Assembly (NCBI RefSeq): GCF_012848855.1
Contig: NZ_CP051630.1
Span: 785,501-849,500 of the forward strand
DNA: 64,000 nt
DNA from: Pyruvatibacter mobilis
GTDB lineage: Bacteria > Pseudomonadota > Alphaproteobacteria > CGMCC-115125
Direction: 5' to 3'
The notes under the pieces were generated by a model. It was given only the letters and a program-made list of their open reading frames with translations, was not told where the DNA came from and made no database searches. The translations under genes were made by a program, and so were the position numbers. How positions within the stretch are numbered: position 1 is the first letter of the stretch; every line of letters starts with the position of its first letter. This document shows, in pieces, positions 1 through 10,541 of the stretch.

Positions 1-177
1 GCGCTGCTGCTGCCGTCGATGATCGGCGGTGCCTTTCTGGTGCTGGTCGCGGACATTGTGCTGCGGGTGGGTTTTGACGGGACGCGGCTGCAGCTTGGCG
101 TGCTGACTTCGCTGCTCGGCGCGCCCGTCTTCCTGTGGCTGGTGATGCGGGCACGGATCCATGGGGGCGGCGCATGA
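1..177 (+). CDS. btuC: Cobalamin/iron-siderophore ABC transporter permease, C-terminal fragment
   Basis: Only the last 58 residues are in the window. They read in frame 1 and end at the TGA at 175-177. The stretch MIGGAFLVLVAD followed by LGVLTSLLGAPVFLWL is the hallmark C-terminus of FecCD/BtuC-type inner-membrane permeases (last transmembrane helix and the conserved GAPxFLWL end). The stop overlaps the ATG of the next gene (ATGA), so permease and ATPase are translationally coupled. Family membership is clear. Cobalamin as substrate is inferred from the cobalamin adenosyltransferase and cobalamin-dependent methionine synthase that follow; haem or siderophore transport cannot be excluded from this fragment. 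Confidence 0.8.
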   Translation, partial: ALLLPSMIGGAFLVLVADIVLRVGFDGTRLQLGVLTSLLGAPVFLWLVMRARIHGGGA

Positions 178-974
178 GCGGCGGCAGCATTGCAGCGCGT
201 GGTCTATCGCTTGCCTATGGCGGCTGTTCGGTGCTGGACGGGGCGGGGCTGACGGCGTTCGGCGGCGAGGTCGTCGGCGTGCTTGGGGCCAATGGTGCGG
301 GCAAGTCCACTCTGTTGCGGTGTCTTGCCGGCGTGCAGGCGGCGGATGCGGGGCAGGTGGTGCTGTCCGGCGCACGTGTCGAGACCCTGCCGCCGCGGGT
401 GCGGGCGCAGCGGCTTGGCTATCTGCCGCAGCGGCCGCGTGCTGAATGGGCCCTGTCCGTTACACAGGTTGCAGCGCTCGGCCGCCTGCCGCATCTGCCC
501 TGGTGGCAGGGCAGCGAGACCGCACGGCGCGCCCCGGAAGTCATCTCAGCCCTTTCAGCCTGTCATCTTGAGCCGTTCGCCAACCGGCCCGTGGACACGC
601 TGTCGGGCGGTGAGTTCGCCCGCGCCATGCTGGCGCGGCTTCTGGCCGGGCGGCATGACGTGGTGATCGCCGATGAGCCGGTAGCTGATCTCGATCCGCC
701 GCATGCGGTGGATGTGATGCGCATCCTGGCCAGTGAGGCGGCGCGCGGTGCGGCAGTGCTGGTGGCGCTGCATGATCTGGCGCTGGCGGACAGGTTTTGT
801 GACCGGGTGATCGTGCTGGCGCAGGGGCGGGTGATTGCCCAGGGGCGCCCGCGCGCTATTCTCGAAGCCGGTGTGCTGGCGCGTGCCTATGGCGCGCCAT
901 GCTCTGTTGCGCGGATCGACGGCCAGTTGCTGGCGCGGTTCGACGGCGGAACATCCGCGCAAGATGGTTCCTGA
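174..974 (+). CDS. btuD: ABC transporter ATP-binding protein, BtuD-like (probable vitamin B12 import)
   Basis: A 266-residue cytoplasmic ATPase that would power the BtuC-type permease just upstream. Visible motifs are Walker A (GANGAGKST, about residue 40), the Q-loop region (LGYLPQ), the signature LSGGE, Walker B (VVIADEP) and the switch histidine (LHD). I start it at the ATG at 174, which overlaps the permease stop; an in-frame upstream ATG-type start at 135 would lie inside the permease gene and is less likely. The next gene is a cobalamin adenosyltransferase 12 bp downstream, so the operon probably imports and then activates B12. HmuV/FhuC-like ATPases have the same motifs, so the substrate rests on context. 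Confidence 0.82.
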   Translation: MSGGSIAARGLSLAYGGCSVLDGAGLTAFGGEVVGVLGANGAGKSTLLRCLAGVQAADAGQVVLSGARVETLPPRVRAQRLGYLPQRPRAEWALSVTQVAALGRLPHLPWWQGSETARRAPEVISALSACHLEPFANRPVDTLSGGEFARAMLARLLAGRHDVVIADEPVADLDPPHAVDVMRILASEAARGAAVLVALHDLALADRFCDRVIVLAQGRVIAQGRPRAILEAGVLARAYGAPCSVARIDGQLLARFDGGTSAQDGS

Positions 975-986
975 AAGGATGATGAC

Positions 987-1550
987 ATGGTCCGGCTGAC
1001 CTCTATCACCACGCGGACAGGCGACGATGGGCAGACGAGCCTGGCTGACGGCACGCGCGTCTCCAAGGCGGATGCGCGGATTGTGGCGCAGGGCAGTGTT
1101 GATGAACTGAATGCAGCAGTCGGGCTGGCGGCGGCCATGGGTGCTGCGGGGGTGGCCGGGCTGCTGCAGCGCATCCAGAACGACCTGTTTGATCTGGGGG
1201 CGGACATTACCGTGCCGGACAGCGCCAAGACTGAGCAGTCCCTGCGCATGACCGCGCGCCACATCGAGGCGCTGGAGCAGGCCGTGGCGGAGGTGAACGG
1301 GCGGCTTCAGCCGCTGTCGTCCTTCGTGCTGCCGGGCGGCACGGTGGCCGCCGCGCATCTGCATGTGGCGCGCACCATTGCCCGGCGTGCGGAACGCGAT
1401 GTGTGGGCGCTGGCGGCGGAAGCCGAGATCAACCCGCTGATCGGCCAGTATCTCAACCGGGTCAGCGACCTGTTGTTCGTCATGGCGCGGGACGCCAATG
1501 ACGGCGGGCGCGGCGACGTGTTGTGGGTGCCGGGAGGGGCGGACACCTGA
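987..1550 (+). CDS. pduO: Cob(I)alamin adenosyltransferase, PduO type
   Basis: A 187-residue protein that would transfer the adenosyl group of ATP to cob(I)alamin to make coenzyme B12. The N-terminal ATP-binding motif TRTGDDGQTSL (residues about 9-19), the GSVDELNAAVG motif and the C-terminal INPLIGQYLNRVSDLLFVMAR region are characteristic of the PduO/MMAB trimeric family, not of CobA/BtuR. Start ATG 987 has AAAGGA just upstream. It lies between the BtuCD-type importer and methionine synthase, which itself uses methylcobalamin, so it may serve general corrinoid salvage. Family assignment is secure. Confidence 0.92.
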   Translation: MVRLTSITTRTGDDGQTSLADGTRVSKADARIVAQGSVDELNAAVGLAAAMGAAGVAGLLQRIQNDLFDLGADITVPDSAKTEQSLRMTARHIEALEQAVAEVNGRLQPLSSFVLPGGTVAAAHLHVARTIARRAERDVWALAAEAEINPLIGQYLNRVSDLLFVMARDANDGGRGDVLWVPGGADT

Positions 1551-1586
1551 CGGGCTAAGACGGCTCACCCGGCCGTGCCTTGAATT

Positions 1587-1608
1587 GATATAAAGAAAGC
1601 TTTATGTC
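1587..1608. promoter_or_regulatory. 22-bp palindrome upstream of metH, possible SahR-like operator
   Basis: Arms GATATAAAG (1587-1595) and CTTTATGTC (1600-1608) are inverted repeats with one mismatch, separated by AAAG. It lies 79 bp before the metH start in the gap after the adenosyltransferase gene. From memory it resembles the ATAAAG...CTTTAT sites of SahR, an ArsR-family regulator of methionine and S-adenosylhomocysteine metabolism in proteobacteria. The palindrome is seen directly; the regulator is an inference and no ArsR gene lies in the window. Confidence 0.5.
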
Positions 1609-1686
1609 CTGTGGCCTTGCCGGGTTGCGGGAAAATTGGTTTTTCGCAGAATTCCGGCGGTTTCGGGCCAAAGGACCCTGGCTGTG

Positions 1687-2765
1687 ATGACTCGCGATGA
1701 CCGGTTGAAGGCGCTTAATACGGCGCTTGCCTCCCGAATTCTTGTGCTCGACGGGGCCATGGGCACCATGATCCAGAAGCACAAATTCACCGAGGAAGAT
1801 TATCGCGGGGAGCGTTTCAAGGACTGGCAGCAGCCGCTGCAGGGCAACAACGACCTGTTGGTGCTGACGCAGCCGGATGCGATCCGCGACATCCACACGG
1901 CCTATCTGGAGGCCGGGGCGGACTTCGCCGAGACCAACACGTTTTCCTCCACCACCATCGCGCAGGCTGATTATGCGATGGAGCATCTGGCCTATGAGAT
2001 GAACGTGGAAGCCGCCCGGCTGGCGCGTGAGGCGTGCGATGCCATCGCGACGCCGGAGCGGCCGCGCTTCGTGGCGGGTGCAATTGGCCCTACCAACCGC
2101 ACCGCTTCCCTGTCGCCGGATGTGAATGATCCTGGGGCGCGCAACGTCACTTTCGATGAACTTCGCACGGCCTATGCAGAAGCGGCCAAGGGGTTGATCG
2201 AAGGGGGGACGGATGTGCTGCTGGTGGAGACCATCTTCGATACGCTCAATGCCAAGGCGGCGCTGTTCGCCATTGATGAAGTGCTTGAAGAGCTTGGCGT
2301 TGACGTGCCGGTGATGATTTCCGGCACGATCACCGACCGGTCCGGCCGCACCCTGTCGGGCCAGACGACGGAAGCCTTCTGGTATTCGGTGCGGCATTCG
2401 CGGCCGATGAGCGTGGGGCTCAATTGCGCGCTGGGCGCTGATCTGATGCGGCCTTTCGTGTCGGAGCTGTCCCGCGTGGCCGATGTGCCGGTGAGCGTCT
2501 ACCCAAATGCGGGCCTGCCGAATGAGTTCGGCGAATATGACGAAACGCCTGAACAGATGGCGAAGGCACTGGCCGCGTGGGCGGATGACGGGCTGTTTAA
2601 TATCGTCGGCGGCTGCTGCGGCACCACACCGGACCATATCAGTGCCATTGCGCGCGCTGTTGAGGGCAAGACGCCGCGCAAAATCCCGTCGCTTGAAAAA
2701 CGTATCCGCCTGTCGGGGCTTGAGCCCTTCACGGCGTCGGCAAATTTCGGAAAGGCTGCGGCTGA

Positions 2766-2769
<4 letters not shown>
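1687..2769 (+). CDS. metH: Methionine synthase, homocysteine-binding subunit (split MetH, N-terminal part)
   Basis: A 360-residue protein that corresponds only to the zinc/homocysteine barrel of cobalamin-dependent methionine synthase. It starts [11 protein letters not shown] and has the three zinc cysteines: GLNCALG (about residue 245) and GGCCGT (about residues 308-309), at almost the same positions as in E. coli MetH. I choose ATG 1687, with AAGGA at 1670, over an upstream TTG at 1636. The stop overlaps the ATG of the second MetH gene (ATGA), so the two halves are coupled and probably form one enzyme. A two-gene MetH is usual in Caulobacter-type alphaproteobacteria and is not a frameshift of a single gene. 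Confidence 0.95.
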
Positions 2770-5435
<2,666 letters not shown>

Positions 5436-5462
5436 GGGTTACGGATCAAGCCTGAAGACCTG

Positions 5463-5493
5463 AAAAGGGGCGTCCGGCCGGGCGCCCCTTTTT
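5463..5493 (+). terminator. Rho-independent terminator after metH
   Basis: AAAAGGGGCG (5463-5472) pairs with CGCCCCTTTT (5483-5492) around a 10-nt loop and runs into a T-tract. It lies 27 bp after the metH stop and just before the convergent dioxygenase gene. Confidence 0.85.
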
Positions 5494-5503
5494 GTTGTCG
5501 GGA

Positions 5504-6445
5504 TCAGGCTGCCTTGGGCATGGCCCGGTGGCGGGTAATGCGACCCTCCACCGGCGTCACGGCAGTAACACTCCCGCGCTCGGCGAGAAAGTGCGGGCGG
5601 GGGGAGGTGGCTGCAAACGGCTCGGTGACCTGGTTCGACATCGCGTTGTAGACGAAGAAGGCATTGGAGCGCGGGTCCGGCGTGATGTTGCCATTGGAGC
5701 CATGCAGGGTGTTGCAGTCGAACAGTACCACGGTGCCGGCCTTGCCTGTCGCGGGCACGATGCCTGCCTCGTCGGCCAGCCGGGTCAGCGTGTGCTGATC
5801 CGGTACGCCGATCTCCTGCTTGCGCAAGGAGGTGCGGTAATTGTTCTCCGGTGTTTCGCCGCGGCACTGAATGAAATTCCTGTGTGATCCGGGGATCAGC
5901 ATCAGCGGGCCATTGAGGGGTGTGTTGTCGGTCAGCAGGATCGAGGCGGAAATCGTGCGCATGCGCGGCAGGCCGTCCTCGGTGTGCCAGGTTTCGAAGT
6001 CAGAGTGCCAGTAGAATTCCTGTCCGCCGAAGCCCGGCTTGTAGTTGAGGCGTGACTGATAGACATAGACATCATCGTCCAGGAGATGCCGGATGATGCG
6101 CGAGATGCGGCCATCGGCAGCCAGACGATGGAACAGTGCGTTTTGTGCATGAATACGGAAGATCGACCGCACGAGGTCTTGCTTCGGTTCGCGCACCACG
6201 GTTTCGTCTTCCAGGCCCGACGGATCATTGAGCAGGCTGGCCATCTCGGTCTTGAGGGCTGCCACTTCCTCGGCATCGAAAAGGTTACGCAGCACCAGAA
6301 AGCCATCGCGCTCAAAAGCTGCGTGCTGTTCACGGGTCAGCGGGGCGTGCGCGTGCCAGGGGGCGTAGGCGATTGCGTCCTGGCGCGGGAGAGTTTCGGC
6401 GGTCGTGCCTTGCCGGGACGGGTACGCATCGCGGATGATCGACAT
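5504..6445 (-). CDS. ectD: Ectoine hydroxylase-like Fe(II)/2-oxoglutarate dioxygenase
   Basis: A 313-residue PhyH-superfamily oxygenase. The stretch YWHSDFETWHTEDGLPRMR contains the HxD iron motif (H147, D149) and the extended signature typical of EctD; the distal iron histidine is H248 in TLHGSNGN. These positions are nearly the same as in characterised EctD proteins. EctD converts ectoine to 5-hydroxyectoine, a compatible solute. The usual ectABC synthesis genes are not adjacent, so the gene is an orphan here, and its substrate is inferred from the signature. It is divergent from a PLP-dependent dehydratase. Start ATG 6445 lies after AGAGAGGA. Confidence 0.82.
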   Translation of the reverse strand: MSIIRDAYPSRQGTTAETLPRQDAIAYAPWHAHAPLTREQHAAFERDGFLVLRNLFDAEEVAALKTEMASLLNDPSGLEDETVVREPKQDLVRSIFRIHAQNALFHRLAADGRISRIIRHLLDDDVYVYQSRLNYKPGFGGQEFYWHSDFETWHTEDGLPRMRTISASILLTDNTPLNGPLMLIPGSHRNFIQCRGETPENNYRTSLRKQEIGVPDQHTLTRLADEAGIVPATGKAGTVVLFDCNTLHGSNGNITPDPRSNAFFVYNAMSNQVTEPFAATSPRPHFLAERGSVTAVTPVEGRITRHRAMPKAA

Positions 6446-6530
6446 ATCGTTCCTCTCTCAGTTGGCCGGCATGGTGTCTGGAATTCCAGAGCCGGGCTAT
6501 CAGGGGCAGTCAGGAAGGGGAGGCCCGGAA

Positions 6531-7517
6531 GTGGCCCAGGCAACGGATGTGCAATTCGCGGATGTGGAGGCCGCTGCGCGGGGATTGGCGGGCAACGCGG
6601 TGCGGACGCCGCTGGTGCGCAATGCGGTGCTTGATGCGCGGCTTGGCGGGCGCGTCTTTCTCAAATGTGAGAGCCTTCAGCATATCGGTGCCTTCAAGTT
6701 CCGTGGGGCTTTCTGGGCCCTTGCCTGCCTTGACGACGATGTGCGCTCCCGTGGCGTGGTAGCCTGGTCGAGCGGCAACCACGCTCAGGGCGTGGCGATG
6801 GCGGCGCAGCGGTTCGGTGTGCCTACCACCATCGTGATGCCGCATGACGCGCCCGCCCTCAAGCGGGACAGGACGCGGCGCTTCGGGGCCGAGGTGGTAG
6901 GGTATGACCGTGCCACCGAAAGCCGGGAGGACATCGCCTGTGCCATCGCTAACAGGGAAGGGCGGGCGGTTGTTCCACCCTTCGATCACCCGCATGTCAT
7001 CGCGGGTCAGGGCACGGTGGGGCTTGAGATCGTGCAGCAACTCACAGAGCTGGGCGAGACACCGGACCAGGTGGTGGTGCCCTGTGGCGGCGGCGGGCTG
7101 ACAGCGGGTGTGGCAACGGCGATGAAACATCTGCACCCGGCCGCGCGCATCTATATCGCCGAGCCTGAAGGGTTCGACGACACCACGCGGTCGCTGCGGT
7201 CCGGCCAGCGGGAGAAATCCGTGCCCGGCGCATCATCCATCTGTGACGCGCTGCTTGTGGAGACGCCGGGCGAGCTCACCTTTGTCATCAATCACCGGCT
7301 GGTGGCAGGCGGCATGGCTGTGGGGGACGAGGAGGTGAGGGCGGCAATGCGCTTTGCCTTCACCGAGCTCAAACTCGTGCTTGAGCCGGGCGGGGCCATT
7401 GCGCTTGCGGCGCTGCTGGCAGGGCGCCTTGAAACGAAAGGGGCCTGCACCGTCGCCGTACTGAGCGGCGGCAATGCAGACCCCGGTCTATTTTCGGAGA
7501 TCGTGTCGGCGGATTAG
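6531..7517 (+). CDS. PLP-dependent threonine/serine dehydratase family protein (possibly EutB-like)
   Basis: A 328-residue fold-type II PLP enzyme. The Schiff-base lysine is in HIGAFKFRGA (about residue 57), the asparagine loop is SSGNHAQG, and the phosphate-binding loop is CGGGG. The ACT domain of biosynthetic IlvA is absent, so it belongs with catabolic threonine/serine dehydratases and with EutB of hydroxyectoine degradation. I start it at GTG 6531 because AGGAAGGGGAGG lies 8 bp before it and family members begin here; upstream in-frame starts have no such site. The divergent ectD-like neighbour makes a hydroxyectoine-related role possible, but the other eut genes are not present. Its last bases overlap the convergent cheZ-like gene. 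Confidence 0.75.
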   Translation: MAQATDVQFADVEAAARGLAGNAVRTPLVRNAVLDARLGGRVFLKCESLQHIGAFKFRGAFWALACLDDDVRSRGVVAWSSGNHAQGVAMAAQRFGVPTTIVMPHDAPALKRDRTRRFGAEVVGYDRATESREDIACAIANREGRAVVPPFDHPHVIAGQGTVGLEIVQQLTELGETPDQVVVPCGGGGLTAGVATAMKHLHPAARIYIAEPEGFDDTTRSLRSGQREKSVPGASSICDALLVETPGELTFVINHRLVAGGMAVGDEEVRAAMRFAFTELKLVLEPGGAIALAALLAGRLETKGACTVAVLSGGNADPGLFSEIVSAD

Positions 7518-8029
7518 CCGAACAGGGCGTCCACGGCAGCCTGGTCGATACCTTCGCCTTCCTTGGCGGGGCCATTGAGCAGGTGGGCGTCGGGGCGGGT
7601 GTCGCCCTCATATTCGCCCAGCAGGTCGCCGGTGGCGCGCTCCAGTTCCTTCAGGACGGCAACAACCTTGCTTATGCGCTGGCCGGTGATGTCCTGGAAC
7701 GAGCAGGCGGTAAAGATCTCGGCTGTCAGTTCACCGATGATTTCAGCTTCGGCCATGGCGGCAGGGCTGCCATCGTCAAGTGCTGCCACGCGGGTGGCGA
7801 CACCATCCATGGTTTCAGCGGCTTCCAGAATGGCGGACGTTGCGCCCTCGGTGGCGGCGACGATGGCGTCGAGCTCGCCGGTGGCTTCTTCAACGCGTGC
7901 ACCCGTCGTTGCGGGATCTGACAGCGAAGCGATTTCCTTGCGCGTCGTGGCGATGCTATTACTCATCGCCTCGAGGTGAGCGCGGATTTTTGCGAGTTTT
8001 TCCTCAGCGCTGTTCTTGCTCTGCGGCAT
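7514..8029 (-). CDS. cheZ: Short CheZ-family protein phosphatase
   Basis: A 171-residue, mostly helical protein. ACSFQDITGQRISKVV (about residues 110-125) matches the CheZ active-site helix, where an Asp and a Gln dephosphorylate CheY-P; both are present. The C-terminus IDQAAVDALFG resembles the CheY-binding tail of CheZ. It is shorter than E. coli CheZ (214 aa), mainly in the N-terminal half. The ATG at 8029 has AGGA 8 bp upstream and is preferred over an upstream TTG. It would end phosphorelay signalling by a CheY-type response regulator. No other chemotaxis genes are adjacent. Confidence 0.75.
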   Translation of the reverse strand: MPQSKNSAEEKLAKIRAHLEAMSNSIATTRKEIASLSDPATTGARVEEATGELDAIVAATEGATSAILEAAETMDGVATRVAALDDGSPAAMAEAEIIGELTAEIFTACSFQDITGQRISKVVAVLKELERATGDLLGEYEGDTRPDAHLLNGPAKEGEGIDQAAVDALFG

Positions 8030-8103
8030 CACGAACGTCCTGTTGTTTCCCAAGTTCAAGGGCCAGTGTGCCGAAGCGAAGTTTCCAAATAATTGAGACA
8101 GCC

Positions 8104-8721
8104 ATGGTTGATTTACCTTTGGACATAAGCGCCGTTAAGGGTTTTCTGGCGCAGGCCGAAGGCGAGGCGCTGTATGAAAGTGCGCGGAAATCCGCCGCGC
8201 TCGGGCCGGTGCTGGAAATCGGCAGCTATTGCGGCAAGTCCACCGTTTACCTTGGCCTCGGTGCACGCGAAGGCGGCGGGCAGGTTCTGGCGGTGGATCA
8301 TCATCGCGGATCGGAGGAGAACCAGCCCGGGCAGATGTTCCATGACCCGGACCTGGCGGACGGCCATGGCGGGATTGATACGCTGCCGCATTTCCGCAAG
8401 ACGATGCGGGATGCGGGCCTTGAGGACGTGGTGATCCCGGTCGCAACGTCGGCCCGGCATTTTGCGCATGTGTGGCAGCAGCCGCTGGGCATGGTGTTCA
8501 TCGATGGCGGGCATACGCTGGATGCGGCGCTTGCGGATTACCGCCTCTATGCGCCCAAGGTCGCGCCGGGCGGCATCCTGGCGATCCACGATGTTCATCC
8601 GGACCCGGAAACAGGCGGGCGGCCGCCTTATGAGGTCTATGAGCTGGCGCTCGCCTCGGGGCTGTTCAAAGGGCTAGCGCTTGTTGAGACGCTGGCGCTG
8701 CTTGAGCGTCTCGACGCCTGA
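8104..8721 (+). CDS. Class I SAM-dependent methyltransferase (Methyltransf_24 type)
   Basis: A 205-residue cytosolic protein with the Rossmann motif LEIGSYCGKSTVYLG (about residues 37-51), an acidic motif II (VLAVDHH) and the FIDGGHT and GGILAIHDVH motifs typical of Methyltransf_24 enzymes related to macrocin and small-molecule O-methyltransferases. The long upstream reading frame is not used: ATG 8104 gives the full domain. Its last 48 bp overlap the 3' end of the convergent QW-motif gene. It forms a group with the following GT4 and methyltransferase genes and may act on the same surface molecule, but the acceptor is unknown. Confidence 0.78.
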   Translation: MVDLPLDISAVKGFLAQAEGEALYESARKSAALGPVLEIGSYCGKSTVYLGLGAREGGGQVLAVDHHRGSEENQPGQMFHDPDLADGHGGIDTLPHFRKTMRDAGLEDVVIPVATSARHFAHVWQQPLGMVFIDGGHTLDAALADYRLYAPKVAPGGILAIHDVHPDPETGGRPPYEVYELALASGLFKGLALVETLALLERLDA

Positions 8722-9807
8722 CACTTCCGGCAGGGTGTGATCCACCAGCGCGTTGCAGGCAGCTGTCGTCTGGGTGATGGCATCGGCTGCGAGGATCACG
8801 GCCCCGGCGGTCCAGGCCGGCTTCTCGGCGGGCCAGGGCTGGTTCACTTCCGTCTGCAGGCCCATCCAGTAGGCGCCTTCGTCGTCGCGCTGCTGGTGCT
8901 GCCAGGCGAGCATCTGTTCGGCGCGCTTGCGGTCACCCATGGAGAGCAGGGCCATGCACAGCTCGGCGGATTCAGCGACGGTGATCCACGGCTCATGCAC
9001 CACGCAGCGGCAACCGACGCCGTCCTGCACGAACTCGTCCCAGCGGGAGGCGATCTTGGCGCGGGCGGCATCACCCGTCAGCACACCGCCGAGGACCGGG
9101 TAGTACCATTCCATGGAGAAATGATCCTTCGGGTCCCAGGTGCGGTCGAAGCGGTGGGGTTTGGTGCGCAGGGCATCGCCCAGGGCCTCGCGGGAGGCGA
9201 CCCACAGGCGGGCATGATCGTCATGGCCCAGGGTGGCGGCGATGTGGGCTGCGTGCTCGAAGCTCTTGTGGATCGAGCAGGAGGCGGTGATCAGCGCGTC
9301 GTCCGGCGTGTCGGTGTCGCGGGCGGCCCAGCGGATGTCGCCATGCTCGGTCTGGTGATCGACGATGAAGTGGAAGGCGCGCTCCAGCGTCGGCCAGAAC
9401 TCTTCCAGAAAGCCGCGGTCTTCCGTCAGCAGGTAGTGGTGCCAAAGGCCGGTGGCGATATAGGCGGCGCAATTTGTATCGCGCTCATAGGTGCCGGCTT
9501 CCTCGTCGCCGCCGGTATAGCGCTGCTCTTCCTCGTCCATGGGAACGGCAGAGCCCATCTGCATCCACCAGGAGCCGTCTTCAAGCTGGGTGTCGATGAG
9601 GTGGCGATAGGCCTTCACGGCTTCTTCGCGGTAGCCCAGCACGTCCAGACCCATGGCTGCTTCTACATGGTTCCACGGGTCGAAGACGCCGCCGTCGAAC
9701 CAGGGGATCGAGCCGTCATCCCGCTGCAGGCTGAGAATGCGGCGCACGGCGCCGTCGAAATAGCCTTCGGGGATACGCGAGCCTTTGGTGAGGTGCAGGG
9801 TACTCAA
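8674..9807 (-). CDS. QW-motif alpha/alpha toroid protein (prenyltransferase/squalene cyclase-like)
   Basis: A 377-residue protein with repeated QxxDGS(I/W) segments (LQRDDGSIPW near residue 30, QLEDGSWW near residue 75, WHQQRDDEGAYW near residue 305), the QW-type motif of terpene cyclase and prenyltransferase alpha-toroids. No DxDD protonation motif or signal peptide is seen, so it is probably not a squalene-hopene cyclase. Databases usually label such proteins prenyltransferase; a six-hairpin glycosidase-like function is an alternative. It is the last gene of a minus-strand set GT4 - methyltransferase - QW protein with short gaps, and converges on another methyltransferase. Function unknown. 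Confidence 0.6.
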   Translation of the reverse strand: MSTLHLTKGSRIPEGYFDGAVRRILSLQRDDGSIPWFDGGVFDPWNHVEAAMGLDVLGYREEAVKAYRHLIDTQLEDGSWWMQMGSAVPMDEEEQRYTGGDEEAGTYERDTNCAAYIATGLWHHYLLTEDRGFLEEFWPTLERAFHFIVDHQTEHGDIRWAARDTDTPDDALITASCSIHKSFEHAAHIAATLGHDDHARLWVASREALGDALRTKPHRFDRTWDPKDHFSMEWYYPVLGGVLTGDAARAKIASRWDEFVQDGVGCRCVVHEPWITVAESAELCMALLSMGDRKRAEQMLAWQHQQRDDEGAYWMGLQTEVNQPWPAEKPAWTAGAVILAADAITQTTAACNALVDHTLPEVSGVETLKQRQRLNKR

Positions 9808-9824
9808 GTGGTCACTCCGGGCGG

Positions 9825-10541
9825 TCAGGCGGATTTGTGGAAATACATCACCACGCTCTTGCCCATCAGCGGATCGGCGATCTTTTCAAGCAGGCGGGTG
9901 AGGAGTGGACGCTTGACGATGTCCCAGGCGAGGAACGAATGGTAGAGCTTCACCGCCCAGTTATCGTCGTCGCGTACGCCGACGGCGCAGCGGATCCACC
10001 AATAGGGGGAGTGCAGGCCGTGCGCCCAGTGGCGCTTGAGGAAGTTCAGGCCTTGCGCCTCGACGGCACCGCGCAGCTGGCTTTCGCGGAAGATGCGTAC
10101 ATGGCCGCCGGGGGTGTTGTGGTAGTCCTCCGACAGCGCCCAGCAGATGCGCTCCGGCCAGTAGCGCGGCACGGACACACCGAAAAATCCGCCGGGCTTG
10201 AGCACGCGGTTGATCTCTTTCACCGCGCCCAGATAATCAGGGATGTGCTCCAGCACTTCGGAACAGATCACCTTGTCGAAGGTGTTGTCGGCGAAGGGCA
10301 GCTTCAGCGCGTCGCCGACGGAAAAGCCGAAGGAGCGGGTGCTGGAGGGATCAAGGTCCGGGAAATCGAGGAAGCCCTGGCGGGCCTTCTGCACATCCTG
10401 GAACAGCAGGTCGACGCCGACGGCCTGGATCTTTTCCTTGGCGAAATAGACGGCATGCATGTGCCGTCCTTCGCCGCAGCCAAGGTCCAGAACGCGGTCG
10501 CCTTCCTGAAGGTTAAGCCTGGCGAAGTCGACCGTGCGCAC
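9825..10541 (-). CDS. Class I SAM-dependent methyltransferase (Methyltransf_11 type)
   Basis: A 238-residue enzyme with motif I VLDLGCGEGRH, motif II GVDLL, GDALKLPFADNTFD and EVLEHI, and the RVLKPGGFFGVSVPRYWPE segment typical of UbiE/Methyltransf_11 proteins. The best start is GTG 10541 with GGAG 10 bp upstream; the longer frame back to 10754 only reads through the glycosyltransferase gene out of frame. It overlaps the end of the GT4 gene by 29 bp, so the two are coupled. Substrate unknown, probably a sugar or lipid-linked product of the neighbouring glycosyltransferase. Confidence 0.75.
   Translation of the reverse strand: MRTVDFARLNLQEGDRVLDLGCGEGRHMHAVYFAKEKIQAVGVDLLFQDVQKARQGFLDFPDLDPSSTRSFGFSVGDALKLPFADNTFDKVICSEVLEHIPDYLGAVKEINRVLKPGGFFGVSVPRYWPERICWALSEDYHNTPGGHVRIFRESQLRGAVEAQGLNFLKRHWAHGLHSPYWWIRCAVGVRDDDNWAVKLYHSFLAWDIVKRPLLTRLLEKIADPLMGKSVVMYFHKSA

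Noticed and set aside
6405-6530. N-terminal extension of the PLP dehydratase back to 6405
   Set aside because: It overlaps the divergent ectD start, is unlike family N-termini, and GTG 6531 has a strong ribosome binding site.
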